Of a stretch of DNA of 64,000 bases, positions 50,901-61,400 are shown piece by piece. The notes under the pieces are model-generated. The model saw only the letters and a program-made list of their open reading frames with translations. It searched no databases and was not told the origin of the DNA. Each line of letters begins with the position of its first letter. The first letter of the stretch is position 1. The translations under genes were made by a program, and so were the position numbers. The stretch is taken from positions 1-64,000 of the IMG/VR virus record IMGVR_UViG_3300037804_000252. The stretch is one strand, 5' to 3'. This DNA is from a virus.

Positions 50901-53900
50901 AGTTCCTGTATTATCTGCACCAATGTTAATTGTTTGGTCTACATAAACTTCTTGAGCTAGAAGAATATCAGTTGCAACTGAACTAAACTGAGCTCCAAAT
51001 GATGTCCAATCACTACCACCAACTGGATTATCCCAAGTATCTAATCCATTTTTATTTGAATTATCAACTATATAGTAATTACCATCACTACCCTCTACAA
51101 CATCAGTTCTCTCAGTAGATTGAAAGTAAAGTTTAGTTGAATCATAAACTCCTCTGAATACTACTCCTGCTCCAGGTGCTCCAGGTGCACCAGTTGCTCC
51201 AGAGGAACCAGCAGTTCCAGCAGTTCCCGAAGTACCATCGACACCAGCATTTGCTCGTGTAAATGATTGTTTCTTAACAAGTCTAACAATATCACCATTT
51301 GCTTTTTTATGTTTTAGTACATGATTGATAAATCCATTGGCTGTACTAAAGTTTGTTAAATTTCCTATTGTACCCGTTGTAGTACCACCTCCACCAATTG
51401 TTGGAAATTGTCCACCTGTAAATCCTTTATATAATGATGCTTCAATTGTGAATTCAGAATTATTCAATGCTGAAGGATTACTTGTACGAATTTGATAATC
51501 ACTATCACCATCAAATGCACAAAAATCAAATAAGATACCAGATGCACCTTGTCCACTAATTTCGTATTCATCTGAAAGTACTACTTCCCAATTTGTACCA
51601 CTTGTATTATTGATAGCTTTAACTTTTGCGTAATCGAATCCACTTTGTACATCAACTCCCTCGGATTGAAAACCACCATCAACATTCACATCATGTACCC
51701 AAAGAATTCCTAACTCCGCAAGAATTTGCATCAGTTGAAGCATCGATGCTTGTCCTGAACTTATATCACTTTCACTAAATGTAATTACCGCATCTCCTTG
51801 ACCTTCGTTTCCAGGACCCTGTATTTCAAAATTAACATTAATATCAATATTTTGGTCTGGGTTTTTGAAAGTTAATGGAGTTGTTCCTTCATATGCATTT
51901 ATTTCAGTTCCACTATCTGAAAAGTTGGTTATAGTTCCAGTAGAATTTGCTTGGAATGTGTGAGATTCATTTGATAATACGGATGTGATTGCATTAGAAC
52001 CATCTGTGAGTCTAACAACAGTTATTTCATCAGATTTACCACCAGCAGTAGCAGTAACAGTAACTGCGGTGTTTGTACCAAAATCTCCTTTTCTCAAATA
52101 AACAGTATCACCAGTTGTGGTTGAACTACCACCAGTTGATGCATCATAAAGAGTTACCGATGGTGAAGTTGTCCAAGATGTTGCAGTTCCTATATTTTCT
52201 TTATTAGCAGTAAACTCAATAAAATCAGGAGTTAGTACACCATTTGTTCCTTCTACAAAAGATTGACCATCTGTGGTTAATCTTAATGTTTTTGCTGCCA
52301 AATTGGATTCTTGCCAATATGTTGTGTATGAAGAACCTACACCAGGTTCATCGTTACCAACACCCTTATCATGAACTAAGATACATTCCCAAGTTATACC
52401 ATTATTAGATGTTGTATCTCCTACTATAAAAGAAAACCCACTTACGAGAGTACTCCATGCTGCAAGAATTCTGCTTTCTACCTCACCTTCAGGTGTTTGT
52501 CTAAGTGCACCTCTGATAGTTAGTGTTTCACCATTCCATTCTAACGATTTATACTTTCCACTAACGGTGTTACTTTTCATTGACATCTTTGGAAGGATAC
52601 TTGTTCCCGCATCCCCTGCCGAATTGGACATACCCATCCAAATTCCTTGTTCTTGGAATCCGATAGTACCCGTTTGTCCTACTGCAATATAAGGTTCATC
52701 AGTACCACCTGCAATTGTAATTTGTGGATTGACTGCGTATGAAGTTGGTGGTGTACCAACATTAAGTGTATTTTTTACAAATGACTCTTCAAATATTGCT
52801 AACTTTGCTGCTACGAAGAATTCTTCTTGACCAAGTGATACCCAATAATCAGTATTTACTTCTCTACCACCACTACCATCATCTCTTGTTGGTGCTTGAG
52901 CGTCTCCTGCACCAGGTGATGAATCATTAGGAGTTATAAAAGAAGAACCACTGTCTTTTGTTGCGTAATAGGTATCATATGGTTCATTACCACTTTCAGA
53001 ATAAAGTACAGAATCTCTTCGTTTAGATTCTTTGTTATAGATATATTCTATTGAACCAGTCCAAGGCCCTCTAAACACAAGACCAGGACCCACATCACCC
53101 TCTTTTGTTGATGCTATTGATTGTGATAAGAAATAAGTTGCTCTACCATTTTCAATATCAACTTTGTAAATTACAGTTGCAGTTGGATTGTCTTGTGGTA
53201 AAGTCCAATCAGTTAATGGTCCTACTGACGCAGGGTTTCCTTGTGGGAAACTTGGTTGAGTAATGTATGTATCTAAGTTAAATATAGATGAAGAAAACTC
53301 ACCAAGTGTACCAATAGGGTCACCTACATTATCAAGTTGTTGACTAGAGTAGTTCTGAACATTAGTTAGTTCTTGAGTACCCTTAAATGCTTTTATCTGA
53401 GTACCAGTTGTACTTAAATCAAGTTCTCCATCAACCTTAACTGTAATTGTTGGTGATGGGTTAGTTAAAAATACCTGATAATTATTTGCTCCACTTTGTA
53501 CACCCGATATAGTTACTTCCTTACTTGCGAATACTGGTCCACTTATTGAACCATCTCGTAAATCAACTCTATACGTTGTAGTTGTACCAGGTGCAGGTAA
53601 ATCACCAGACCCAACTTCAAACTGATTGTTTGTACCAGGAAAAGTAACTGCGAATCCTTCTTGAAAGAATTCATAATATGCTTGAGATGATGTTATATTA
53701 AATGGTGTTGCTGTAAGAAATATAGATGTTGGTTCTAAAGATGATGCGTCTACTGGTGATGTTATAATACCATCCTTATCATAATTTGCTACCTCGGTTG
53801 TGGTTGATAGTTCAACACTTCTTGCTCGTATACCTTCTTTATTTTTTGAAAATAGTTGTTTTCTATTTACGGTTTGAGACCCACTTAATATTCCACTTGT

Positions 53901-56900
53901 AATTGAGAATGGATATATTTTAATTTGGTAATCAACACTACCACTATCAGTTAAAAAGTTATTAAAGTCTCTAAAATGTAGTGTATCATCTAAATTTCTT
54001 TCAGTTGAATTATCATTTGAAGATGAGAATGTACCAATTGATATTTGGTTTGGAGAAAGAGACGCACTAAATGTACCAGGTAAAACTAAAGAAGATGTAC
54101 TAAACTCCATGTAAGTATCACCCTGTTTAACTCTCAATGTTGTATTTGCAGAACTAAAGTCAACTATTCCTCCGTTTTCTTCTGCATCTATTGTTACTGA
54201 CACTGGGTCTAATTCTATATTGATTGCATCTGCACCTTCTAGTGTTTTCTTAAACTGTTGAACAAAACTTTGTGTATAAAATGAACCCGTAAAGTATGGA
54301 TGGATTTCCAAATCATATGTAACACTTGCTGTTAGGTCTGTCATTCTTCGGAAACCACTTAAAGACATTGTTGCGTCTCCAAGAATTTCATCAAAAGTTG
54401 TATACTCAATCCCTAAAGGAGTTATTGATGATGTAGTAAATGTACCAGGTTTTTTTGTATCATCAAATATAAGTGGTAATCTACCTTGTGTTACAGTAAT
54501 TGTTGTATCTGCATTTGAATAGTTAAATACATTTCCTCGTTGGTCTGCATTAAGAACTACTGGTCTTGGGTCTATATCAACTATAATAGAATCTACACCA
54601 GGTAATCCATCAGGTACAGAAAAAAATGTTTTATCTACTGAAATCGATGCTGATGTGATATCCTCAGTATATGTAAATGTTGTAGTTAATTGTTTTCGTT
54701 CTATTGGTACGAAATATGAAACTTCCTCACCAGGTCTACCACTATCTACAATGTTGTTGTCTTTATCAGTTACTACAATATCGATTCTTCTATCAAACGA
54801 ATCAGTAACGTAGAACATATAATAAAATGGTTCTTTTGTCTCAGGGTCAACCGACATTGATGGGTAGATATCTAAAGTACCACTAATTGGACTTGAGTTA
54901 GTTCCTCTTAAATAGAAAGAACCAGTAACTCTACCAATCTCTGGAGTGAAAACTCTTTCATCTCTCGGTTTTATTCCAAATTGTTCTGCATCAAAACTAA
55001 TAAATCCACTTGCAAGACCATCTTGTAAATCATTTAGAATAATAGAAGTTAATATAGATTCAGAAGTAGGTCCATCCATTAAATAAACCGTAAGTTCTTT
55101 ATCTATTGAATCTCTGTTAAAAGTTGCGTTATAATCTATTTCACCACTACCAGTTGTACCCGCAGTTAAACCTCTTATAAATCCACTTGTCTGTACTTCA
55201 GATAATAAAAAATATGATGATGATACATCAGATGTGATTGGGTCAATTGATGAGGATAATACCCTAAGTTTGGCATCTGAAAATCCTGTCTGAGGTAATC
55301 CATCCTTTAACTCAATTCTATTTATACCATCAATACGATATGCTTGTATTTCTAAATCTTTATCAGAATTATTTTTTATCGATGTTCCTCTAAATGGTGT
55401 TATTTCAAAATTTACACCACCCTTTCCATCTTGAACCCGTGTAATAACAACTTCATCTGATATACCTTCTGCGAATCCAGTAAATCTAATATATTGAACT
55501 ACGATATCACTTCTTGAACCAGTAAAATCTGCAACATTAAGAACAGGTGTTCTTGTATCTATATTTCTTAATAATCCAGGATATTGTCCTCCTGCGTATT
55601 CTGACGCAGATAGGAAGTTCCCAAACTCATCGTATGCACCAGATGTAAATGATATGGAACCTGTCAATAAACTTGTTTCAATATCAAATATTATTGATGT
55701 TGGTGGCATTGGATTTGCTGGAAGCGATGCCGAATCAAATGTAAAATATAAATTAGATGGAGTTATTTCAAGTTCTTTATCAAATAAGTTTAAGTTACCA
55801 CCATCAAACCTTTTTGTTGCTTCTACTAAAACAGGAATGTAGTTGTTATTGATATCATAAAATTCAAACCTATAATCAAATGTTTCAACTGCTAATGTCT
55901 TTGGAACATTTTGAATAAATGTTATGACATCAGGTGAAAATGATGTTTCTTGAGATGCTTTCAGACTTAAATTGTTTATATACCAATTAGAGCCATTTAC
56001 ATCAAAGTATAGTTGTGCAGAATCAAATTCATCTGCTATAAAATTTTCATTAAAGTTTGTTTTTTGAAAAAGTCCATTAGAAGAAGGTATCTCGATTATC
56101 GTTTGAGACTTTGCTACATTATTTAGAGAACCACTCAAAAACACAGTTAGTTTTTCTCCTGCTACTAAACTTCCAGAAAGTCTTGTATTAAAGTCAAGTG
56201 AGTATTCAATATCATTTTCAATATCTAAACTTTTTGTTGTAAAAAATAAATTATCACCTGTTGAGTTTAACCTTGCTGAATTATATAAAAAGTTTTGGTT
56301 AAGGGAAACACTTAAATCATTAGATGATGTTACCCAATACTCTTCTATTATAGGTTCAGTAAAAAACCCGTAAAGTTCTTCTGGTGCTGAAAAGGTTTCA
56401 ATGTCTCGTAGTAACTCATTTGATTCTAATTGTATTTCTTGTACAAATTCGAAATCGGTTACATTGGATTGAGACCTTCTAAATATTTTTACTCTCGCAG
56501 CATCTCCTACGAAAGTTTTCATATCAGTTATTTTTATTTTTGCGAAAGAACCAGTTAATGCAGTTGCTAAGTCATTAATACCCTCTAAATATGGGAACGT
56601 TACTGAATAGTTTTCATTGGTAAGTGATTTTACCAAACCATTTTCGGAATATGGTGGAGTTACTATTAACTCAGTTTCATTTACAACTTCTTCAACTATT
56701 GGATTATAGTTTATATTATCAAAATTTATAGGGTCTCCTTCAATAGAGCCTGTCCAATTATTTCCTGTTTTAATTTTTAATCTATATGAAGTTGGTAAAC
56801 TAAAATTAGATAAATTTGTATTTTCAATCGGAACTAATGGAATACCATCAACAGTACCAGTTTGAGTAACTAATCTTGAATTATTGCTAAAAATTGGTTT

Positions 56901-57398
56901 GTTTATCTCATCAATAGTAACTTCGGGTCTTCTATAAAACCTAACTCTATCTTCATTCGATATATTTTTATTTACTTGAAAAGTTCTTTCCCACTTAACA
57001 TTATAAACACCCTCCCATTGGTCTGGTACAACTCTTTTAACTCCCTCATCATCATACTCCTTTAGTTCACCTAAAACAGTAATCTTACCCAATCCAATTG
57101 GAGTATCATTATAAATGTAAACAGCTATTAGTTTAGATATACCTTCGTAGTATTCCGGAATACCATTACCTGGTTCAAAGTAGATTGGGTCTCCATTAAC
57201 ATCTAAAAGTTCAATCTTTATTTCGGTTGATTCTTTTAGATATTCTGAACCCTCTATAAGAAATCCATTCTTACCACCAGTAAACGTATCCTTAAATTCG
57301 GTTATTCTAAAGTAATCTGAATTTGGATTTTCATCATTTATAAATGTTTGAAATGATGATAAATTTTGAAGTGGTGAATATTTTTTAATTCTTGCCAT
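47910..57398 (-). CDS. Giant 3162-aa tail fibre/receptor-binding protein with Hint domain
   Basis: A single frame of 3162 codons. The N-terminal ~350 residues (MARIKKYSPLQNLSSFQTFI) form a probable virion-attachment region. Residues about 360-500 look like a carbohydrate-binding jelly-roll. Then come many Ig-like units of about 100 residues with TVxxKxGxxGxxxI character. Two modules of the FRGVYDSTKLYFQSTERTDV type may bind sugar. Residues about 2052-2076 are collagen-like (GTSGTAGTAGSSGATGAPGA). A Hint domain spans 2680-2831. The C-terminal ~100 residues (GGVIIQWGSVNQGTSYGIKN to FWIAIGH) match the gp53-like fibre tip domain common in phage receptor-binding proteins. Its start shares a divergent intergenic region with the ribbon-helix-helix gene. 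A chaperone gene follows. Fibre assignment is strong; receptor unknown. Confidence 0.9.
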   Translation of the reverse strand: MARIKKYSPLQNLSSFQTFINDENPNSDYFRITEFKDTFTGGKNGFLIEGSEYLKESTEIKIELLDVNGDPIYFEPGNGIPEYYEGISKLIAVYIYNDTPIGLGKITVLGELKEYDDEGVKRVVPDQWEGVYNVKWERTFQVNKNISNEDRVRFYRRPEVTIDEINKPIFSNNSRLVTQTGTVDGIPLVPIENTNLSNFSLPTSYRLKIKTGNNWTGSIEGDPINFDNINYNPIVEEVVNETELIVTPPYSENGLVKSLTNENYSVTFPYLEGINDLATALTGSFAKIKITDMKTFVGDAARVKIFRRSQSNVTDFEFVQEIQLESNELLRDIETFSAPEELYGFFTEPIIEEYWVTSSNDLSVSLNQNFLYNSARLNSTGDNLFFTTKSLDIENDIEYSLDFNTRLSGSLVAGEKLTVFLSGSLNNVAKSQTIIEIPSSNGLFQKTNFNENFIADEFDSAQLYFDVNGSNWYINNLSLKASQETSFSPDVITFIQNVPKTLAVETFDYRFEFYDINNNYIPVLVEATKRFDGGNLNLFDKELEITPSNLYFTFDSASLPANPMPPTSIIFDIETSLLTGSISFTSGAYDEFGNFLSASEYAGGQYPGLLRNIDTRTPVLNVADFTGSRSDIVVQYIRFTGFAEGISDEVVITRVQDGKGGVNFEITPFRGTSIKNNSDKDLEIQAYRIDGINRIELKDGLPQTGFSDAKLRVLSSSIDPITSDVSSSYFLLSEVQTSGFIRGLTAGTTGSGEIDYNATFNRDSIDKELTVYLMDGPTSESILTSIILNDLQDGLASGFISFDAEQFGIKPRDERVFTPEIGRVTGSFYLRGTNSSPISGTLDIYPSMSVDPETKEPFYYMFYVTDSFDRRIDIVVTDKDNNIVDSGRPGEEVSYFVPIERKQLTTTFTYTEDITSASISVDKTFFSVPDGLPGVDSIIVDIDPRPVVLNADQRGNVFNYSNADTTITVTQGRLPLIFDDTKKPGTFTTSSITPLGIEYTTFDEILGDATMSLSGFRRMTDLTASVTYDLEIHPYFTGSFYTQSFVQQFKKTLEGADAINIELDPVSVTIDAEENGGIVDFSSANTTLRVKQGDTYMEFSTSSLVLPGTFSASLSPNQISIGTFSSSNDNSTERNLDDTLHFRDFNNFLTDSGSVDYQIKIYPFSITSGILSGSQTVNRKQLFSKNKEGIRARSVELSTTTEVANYDKDGIITSPVDASSLEPTSIFLTATPFNITSSQAYYEFFQEGFAVTFPGTNNQFEVGSGDLPAPGTTTTYRVDLRDGSISGPVFASKEVTISGVQSGANNYQVFLTNPSPTITVKVDGELDLSTTGTQIKAFKGTQELTNVQNYSSQQLDNVGDPIGTLGEFSSSIFNLDTYITQPSFPQGNPASVGPLTDWTLPQDNPTATVIYKVDIENGRATYFLSQSIASTKEGDVGPGLVFRGPWTGSIEYIYNKESKRRDSVLYSESGNEPYDTYYATKDSGSSFITPNDSSPGAGDAQAPTRDDGSGGREVNTDYWVSLGQEEFFVAAKLAIFEESFVKNTLNVGTPPTSYAVNPQITIAGGTDEPYIAVGQTGTIGFQEQGIWMGMSNSAGDAGTSILPKMSMKSNTVSGKYKSLEWNGETLTIRGALRQTPEGEVESRILAAWSTLVSGFSFIVGDTTSNNGITWECILVHDKGVGNDEPGVGSSYTTYWQESNLAAKTLRLTTDGQSFVEGTNGVLTPDFIEFTANKENIGTATSWTTSPSVTLYDASTGGSSTTTGDTVYLRKGDFGTNTAVTVTATAGGKSDEITVVRLTDGSNAITSVLSNESHTFQANSTGTITNFSDSGTEINAYEGTTPLTFKNPDQNIDINVNFEIQGPGNEGQGDAVITFSESDISSGQASMLQLMQILAELGILWVHDVNVDGGFQSEGVDVQSGFDYAKVKAINNTSGTNWEVVLSDEYEISGQGASGILFDFCAFDGDSDYQIRTSNPSALNNSEFTIEASLYKGFTGGQFPTIGGGGTTTGTIGNLTNFSTANGFINHVLKHKKANGDIVRLVKKQSFTRANAGVDGTSGTAGTAGSSGATGAPGAPGAGVVFRGVYDSTKLYFQSTERTDVVEGSDGNYYIVDNSNKNGLDTWDNPVGGSDWTSFGAQFSSVATDILLAQEVYVDQTINIGADNTGTPTIALNADASNNNENPFISIGQVVQDFGEDGIYLGYTGSLPVLSMSTGSRFLRYKDGAITLSDASFTGTGSAIIGPSLFIGETGPNTNEYRFTVDILGIVSASDANIAGTVQASSGKIGEWIIDETTNTLRDDGNEIILNPGDADIGIPPSIKIFSQSYEEVDTSAPRSMSVFVENNAFAIGLSSDVTESKASLNLIMSEFLPFTPTQTRLEQQAPATDNGGSYYFDLSHPSMLNQLFSFSVREDGIGTYGGRYNRPTTLDTSNIENQPFLIQTSSALPGNAGAYLTIFPSESFDLFGNSPVLGASRPSTNFYYYNENATGYGAPVQLYEAGSNPSELIPVSSREQIRIDSVSDFSSTAALNTSFTWSGSAATSVGGLRSNISATSTSNGKTFAKTTGTSIPSNTPITISAGVKTFKDITIPYLQLKQTGMTSPQNPTIAQPSNDPVFSGEIHGGIQAYPSPQQRRGSVYLEVINNDDVVIGETLLKTLYTYGPTNSYSNYQAEETFGGGGQLSVVGDTKITLSDGTTKLAKYITINDTILAWDDINKKWVSAKLSKIHKRDVSKVYKVTTTDGKEIEVSKNHCFWLFGTQLNSGKVKVTNLYDVYKNHTDLLEEDGYHVRIKDGDSIKAVKISKVEIIEKEEEVITFSVPHYVNYLSNGIISHNIIGGDTLEWVYQIIDGASSGGGNKSSSSETVEKSISIQESGPARLRYRWEVASASGQSFSVTSGGGFTAGPWNVHTTTFKTNTSTSNYTEEFFSNGGYSYGGWDQDITVQAENNFVEIRPAGIQVVSNNDRFVRIFRRELIDTATKLLEVGDGHLEITSRAFAVDPAASAYDDTNAQAIFAMGNILPMNPDVASTNSISATGGVYRPFALGKDGNRWKYLNGIDISGLAVSLVNSITGTTGQTTVVNNKDSYVKLPGGVIIQWGSVNQGTSYGIKNVGFPTEFPTSISAAVCSTLRNSAGGSGFNHVSNVDRNGMDIILDGTSGFWIAIGH
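48906..49361 (-). other. Hint / bacterial intein-like domain inside fibre
   Basis: Residues 2680-2831 (152 aa) of the 3162-aa protein. The first residue is Ser in SVVGDTKITLSDG (codon 49359-49361). Block B is EVSKNHCFWL. The C-terminal blocks are ITFSVPHYVNYLSNGIISHN, ending in His-Asn (Asn codon 48906-48908). The next residue is Ile, not Cys, Ser or Thr. Hence Asn cyclisation and C-terminal cleavage are possible, but classical splicing is not expected. No homing endonuclease domain is present. Confidence 0.85.
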
Positions 57399-57423
57399 TA
57401 AGTAATAGTTCCTTTAATTCCAG

Positions 57424-57465
57424 TATAAATATTTCAAAAATATAATTTAGAATATTTATTCTAAA
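57424..57465 (-). promoter_or_regulatory. Candidate promoter of 3162-aa fibre gene
   Basis: Coding strand has TATTTTTG (57442-57435), fitting TAnnTTTG, with TTTA 19 bases upstream as a weak -33 element. Just downstream AATATTTATA (57433-57424) is one base off the late motif. The start codon is 25 bases further. The 90-bp gap also has to hold the divergent promoter for the plus-strand gene at 57489. Confidence 0.45.
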
Positions 57466-57488
57466 GAAAACTAAAGAGTTCTAAAGAA

Positions 57489-57656
57489 ATGAATAAAAAA
57501 TATGCAATGTTACAAATTGATGCTGAGGTTCATCAATTATTAAAGTCTTTTTGTAAAGAAAAGGGATATAAGATGAATGGATTAGTAGAGTCTCTTATAA
57601 AAGAAAAAGTATCACCGAAACAAACTCAACCACAAAACATTTTAAGGTCTAACTAA
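57489..57656 (+). CDS. Small ribbon-helix-helix-like protein, only plus-strand gene
   Basis: A 55-codon frame. It begins MNKKYAMLQIDAEVHQLLKS, continues FCKEKGYKMNGLVESLIKEK, and ends with an unstructured Pro/Gln tail. The pattern of a short strand with alternating residues (AMLQID), a helix (EVHQLLKSFCKEKG) and a second helix (MNGLVESLIKEKV) is that of Arc/CopG-type DNA-binding proteins. It is divergent from the giant fibre gene and converges on the sugar-dehydrogenase gene, whose end it overlaps by eight bases. It is not listed among longer frames because of its size. It may regulate the divergent fibre promoter. The RHH call is from pattern only. Confidence 0.72.
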   Translation: MNKKYAMLQIDAEVHQLLKSFCKEKGYKMNGLVESLIKEKVSPKQTQPQNILRSN

Positions 57657-58470
57657 CTGCTCTACCTTTCATCTGTTCCCAATCTCTATTCTTCCTAACC
57701 GAATCATTTGTTTTTTGGGTTGCGGATAAAACATTATTTGTTGTTCCCATAATTTGAGTAATGTAAAGTAGTGCCGATAAATCTTTTGGAAAACAATGTC
57801 CACCGAATCCAAAATCACCATCATGACCAGGTACGTTCCAATGTGAGTTACCCAATCGGTCATCATGAGTTGCATATTCAACAACTTTATCATAGTCAAT
57901 ATTCAAACCTTCACATAACTGATATATCTCATTCGCGAAAGAAACCTTTACCGATAAGAATGTATTAGTTAGATACTTTACCATTTCAGCATGAGTTGAA
58001 TCGGTTTTGATTATATTTGCTTTAGGAAATACTTTTGAAAATATCCTTTTTAGATTTGTTGTTGATGGTCTTGGTCCTCCTAAAATAATTCTATTTTGAT
58101 TATTATAATCTTCTATCGCATTCCTTTCAGTTAAAAACTCTGGGTTAAATACAATCTGTAAAGATGGAAACTTTTTATTTAATCTTTCGGTAGTTCCTGG
58201 TGGAATAGTTGATTTAATAACAACAGTTTTGGTTACACCAAATTCAAAACATCTTTTAACTGCATATTCTACAATTGAGGTATTACATCTACCAACCTCA
58301 TCCATTGGAGTTGGTAAACAAATAAATACAATTTCATTATCTAATGTTTTTTGTTCTGATGAATTACTTTTAGATGAGTCTAAATCATAAGTACTTATAT
58401 TGTAATACTTTTTGAATTTTTGATAAACTGCATTTCCTACAAAACCTTGACCTATTATTCCTATACCCAT
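57649..58470 (-). CDS. UDP-glucose/GDP-mannose dehydrogenase family protein, C-terminal domain missing
   Basis: A 273-aa NAD-dependent nucleotide-sugar dehydrogenase. IGIIGQGFVGNAVYQKF is the Rossmann NAD site. IKSTIPPGTTERL, then IVFNPEFLTERNAIEDY, are substrate-domain signatures. AEMVKYLTNTFLSVKVSFAN is the central dimer helix, and FGFGGHCFPKDLSALL contains the catalytic Cys226. Family members are usually 390-450 aa with a third UDP-binding domain, which is absent here. It ends soon after LSATQKTNDSVRKNRDWEQM. It may be a phage-reduced enzyme, a partner of a host subunit, or inactive. It lies 3 bases after the fused recombination nuclease and may feed uronic acid sugars to the glycan cassette. 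Confidence 0.88.
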   Translation of the reverse strand: MGIGIIGQGFVGNAVYQKFKKYYNISTYDLDSSKSNSSEQKTLDNEIVFICLPTPMDEVGRCNTSIVEYAVKRCFEFGVTKTVVIKSTIPPGTTERLNKKFPSLQIVFNPEFLTERNAIEDYNNQNRIILGGPRPSTTNLKRIFSKVFPKANIIKTDSTHAEMVKYLTNTFLSVKVSFANEIYQLCEGLNIDYDKVVEYATHDDRLGNSHWNVPGHDGDFGFGGHCFPKDLSALLYITQIMGTTNNVLSATQKTNDSVRKNRDWEQMKGRAVS

Positions 58471-58473
58471 TTA

Positions 58474-61400
58474 TTAAAATTTAATGTTACTGAATCCATT
58501 TACTTTTTTAATTTCCATAAGAGAGTCTACCACATCTCTCATTGAATCAATATGTGATATAATCATTACAAAATCAAATTGTGTTTTTAGATATGCAAAC
58601 AACATATACAAAGATGTTAGGTTCTCATTATCTAATGTTCCAAATCCTTCATCAATTACTAAGAAGTTTGGTCTTGGTAAGTTACATACGTTGATTAGAG
58701 CGATTCTAATTGCCAATCCACTAATAAACTTCTCCATACCACTACACATCTCTAAACTCCACTTCTGGTCATCATAGACAATGTTAGCATTAATATTCTT
58801 ACCATCCATTTCTAATTGTAAACCAAACTCTACGATTTGACCCAAGATGTTATTTACTTCACCCTCAATCATTGGTAGTGCTTTAGAAATTAATTCATAA
58901 GATACACCATCTTTTCCTAATGAGTTTAGGTAGTATTCAAACAAACCATGTTGTTCTTCCAACTGAGATACCTCCTCAATTCTATCTTCTATTGTTTTCT
59001 TTTGATTCTTCAAAGAAGATACTGAACCATTTAGAACTAAGATGTCTGATTCACTATTTAACAAGATTTGTTTTGATTTGCCCAAGTCATGTCTTACATC
59101 TACAATCTCATCTCTAAGTTCTTTATTAATTTTTATTTGCTTCTCATTCTCTAAATAATCATCTATAATTTGTGTAACTTGAATAAGTTCACTATTTAGT
59201 TTGATTTCTTGAGTTTCGAATGTTGATAACTTGTTGATAAGTATGTTAATATCTCTACTTACTTTGTTTTCATCTTCTTTAAGTTTTTTCAACTTTTCAT
59301 ACTCTGCTTGAAATGGTGCTAACTCGTTTCGTTTAGATACCAACTCCGATTGTTTGTTTTCTAAATCACTTAGTTCTGATTTGATGGTTTCTAATTCACT
59401 CTCTACCTTTTCTTTTTGTTCTAAGATAGTTTGTGAGTTCTCCATACAAATATCACACTCTTCATTGTATTTATGGGAATCCAAATGTTGTTTTCTCTCA
59501 TTAAAGGATTCACTCTTTATAAGATGTTTCTCAATATTGTTTTCAACCAATGTAAGGTCATATCCCAACTCAGTATATTCGGTTAGACCCTTATCGATTT
59601 TATCCTCATCATATGAATCAATTTTTTCCTCTAATTCAATTTGAGTTTCTTCTAACTTACCAATCTTAGATTGTGTCTTATCTCTTTGAGATAGCAATTC
59701 GGTTAATGAAGTTTCCGAAGTCGATTTTTTATTTTCTAGGTCGGTCAAAGAATAATTGTCGGATTTAACTTTTACAATCTTTTCGTTGAGGGAGATTAAT
59801 TTCTGATTGTGCTTCTCCACCTTTTCTTTAGCAGTTTTTAGATGTACCTCCTCCAACTTATACTCTGCTTCTGCTCTTTTTAAGTCAGTTTGAATATCTG
59901 CCAACTTTTGAGTAAAGTCATCTTGTTTGAACTTTCGTATTAAAGAAGCATTATCTCTATTTTCTTCTTGAGCATGTGAATACAATTTATCAAAGATGTC
60001 CACACCCATAAATTGTGCTAAGATTTCTTTTCTTTCACTTTGTGATTTATCAATAAAGAGAGTGTTGTTTCCTTGTAAAGAAAGAGTAGTTAAAACAAAA
60101 TCTTCATACGTTCCTAAGTATTGTTGAATGATGGAGTTGGTATCCCTTCTCTGCTCTCCGTTCAGTGAATGAATACCACTCTCATCTTCTTTCCAGAAGG
60201 ATACATCTACTTTTAGATTTTTCCCCCTATTAATTAATTTAGCCCTTCTCTCAATAAAGTAATCTACATCTTGTATTTGAAAGTGTAGTTTACAATAAAA
60301 GTTAGACTTTCTATTATTAAGAATATTCTTTGCTATATAGGTTCTACTTGTTTTATCAAATATACAAAAGGATAGTGCATCGAATAAAGATGATTTACCT
60401 GAAGCATTTGGTGCGAATATACCCACTATACCATTTGCATTATTAAATCGTATCTTATTGTTCTCACCATATGAAAACATATTAGAGAATTCGAATTGTT
60501 TAGGAACCCACTGTATATTAGGTGTTACATCATCATCAACCAACTTTGTGTTGATTTGTCTATTGATTTGTTTTATCTTATCAATAGTTACATCATCTGC
60601 AAGATATTGTCTTTCCAAATAATCTTTAATCAATTCGTTTTGGAATTCAATATCTTTAACGTTTCCAATTGCTAATCTATCATCGAAGTTACCAGTCTTT
60701 TGTTTAGATAAGGTATCCATTCGAGTAACAGTGAACTCTTGTACTTTATATTGTTTTTTAATTTTTGTTAATGCCTTTTTAATCTGAGAAGGGTCAGTAT
60801 TCGAAACTCTAACTCTTAATCTAGGTTTCTTTGGCATATTAGTAACTGTTGGAACTATACCATCGTTTACATCTAAAGTATAGAAACCATAATCATTAGG
60901 AATATCAACTTCCTCAAAAGTTCTACTTTCAACATCCCATAATAGATAACCATGCTTCTCTAATGATTCTCCGTGGTTTTGTTGAATCATAGAACCAGCA
61001 TATGCTATTGTTGGAGTTCCTAATGTTTGTCTTTTGTGTATATCACCTAACATCACCATATCAAATCCATCGAACATATCAGTTGTGAATGAATTAGATG
61101 ATACAGTATATCCTATATCGGTTTGTGCTAAGTTAACAGGTCCGTGGAATAAACAAATAGTATTCTCACCTTCTACCAATTCTCCCTTTGGCCAATTCTC
61201 TTGGTTATCGAGTATCGAATATACCACAAAAGTAAGATTATGGAAGGGATACACACCAGTGTCTTTAAGATAATGGATTCTATCATTTTCTAAGTTTTCT
61301 ACAATTGGAGTAAGTACATCCAATCTATAATTATTGTTTAAGTTACAATCGTGATTACCTGTAATTAAGAATGTGTGTTTTCTATTTGCACATTCAGTTA

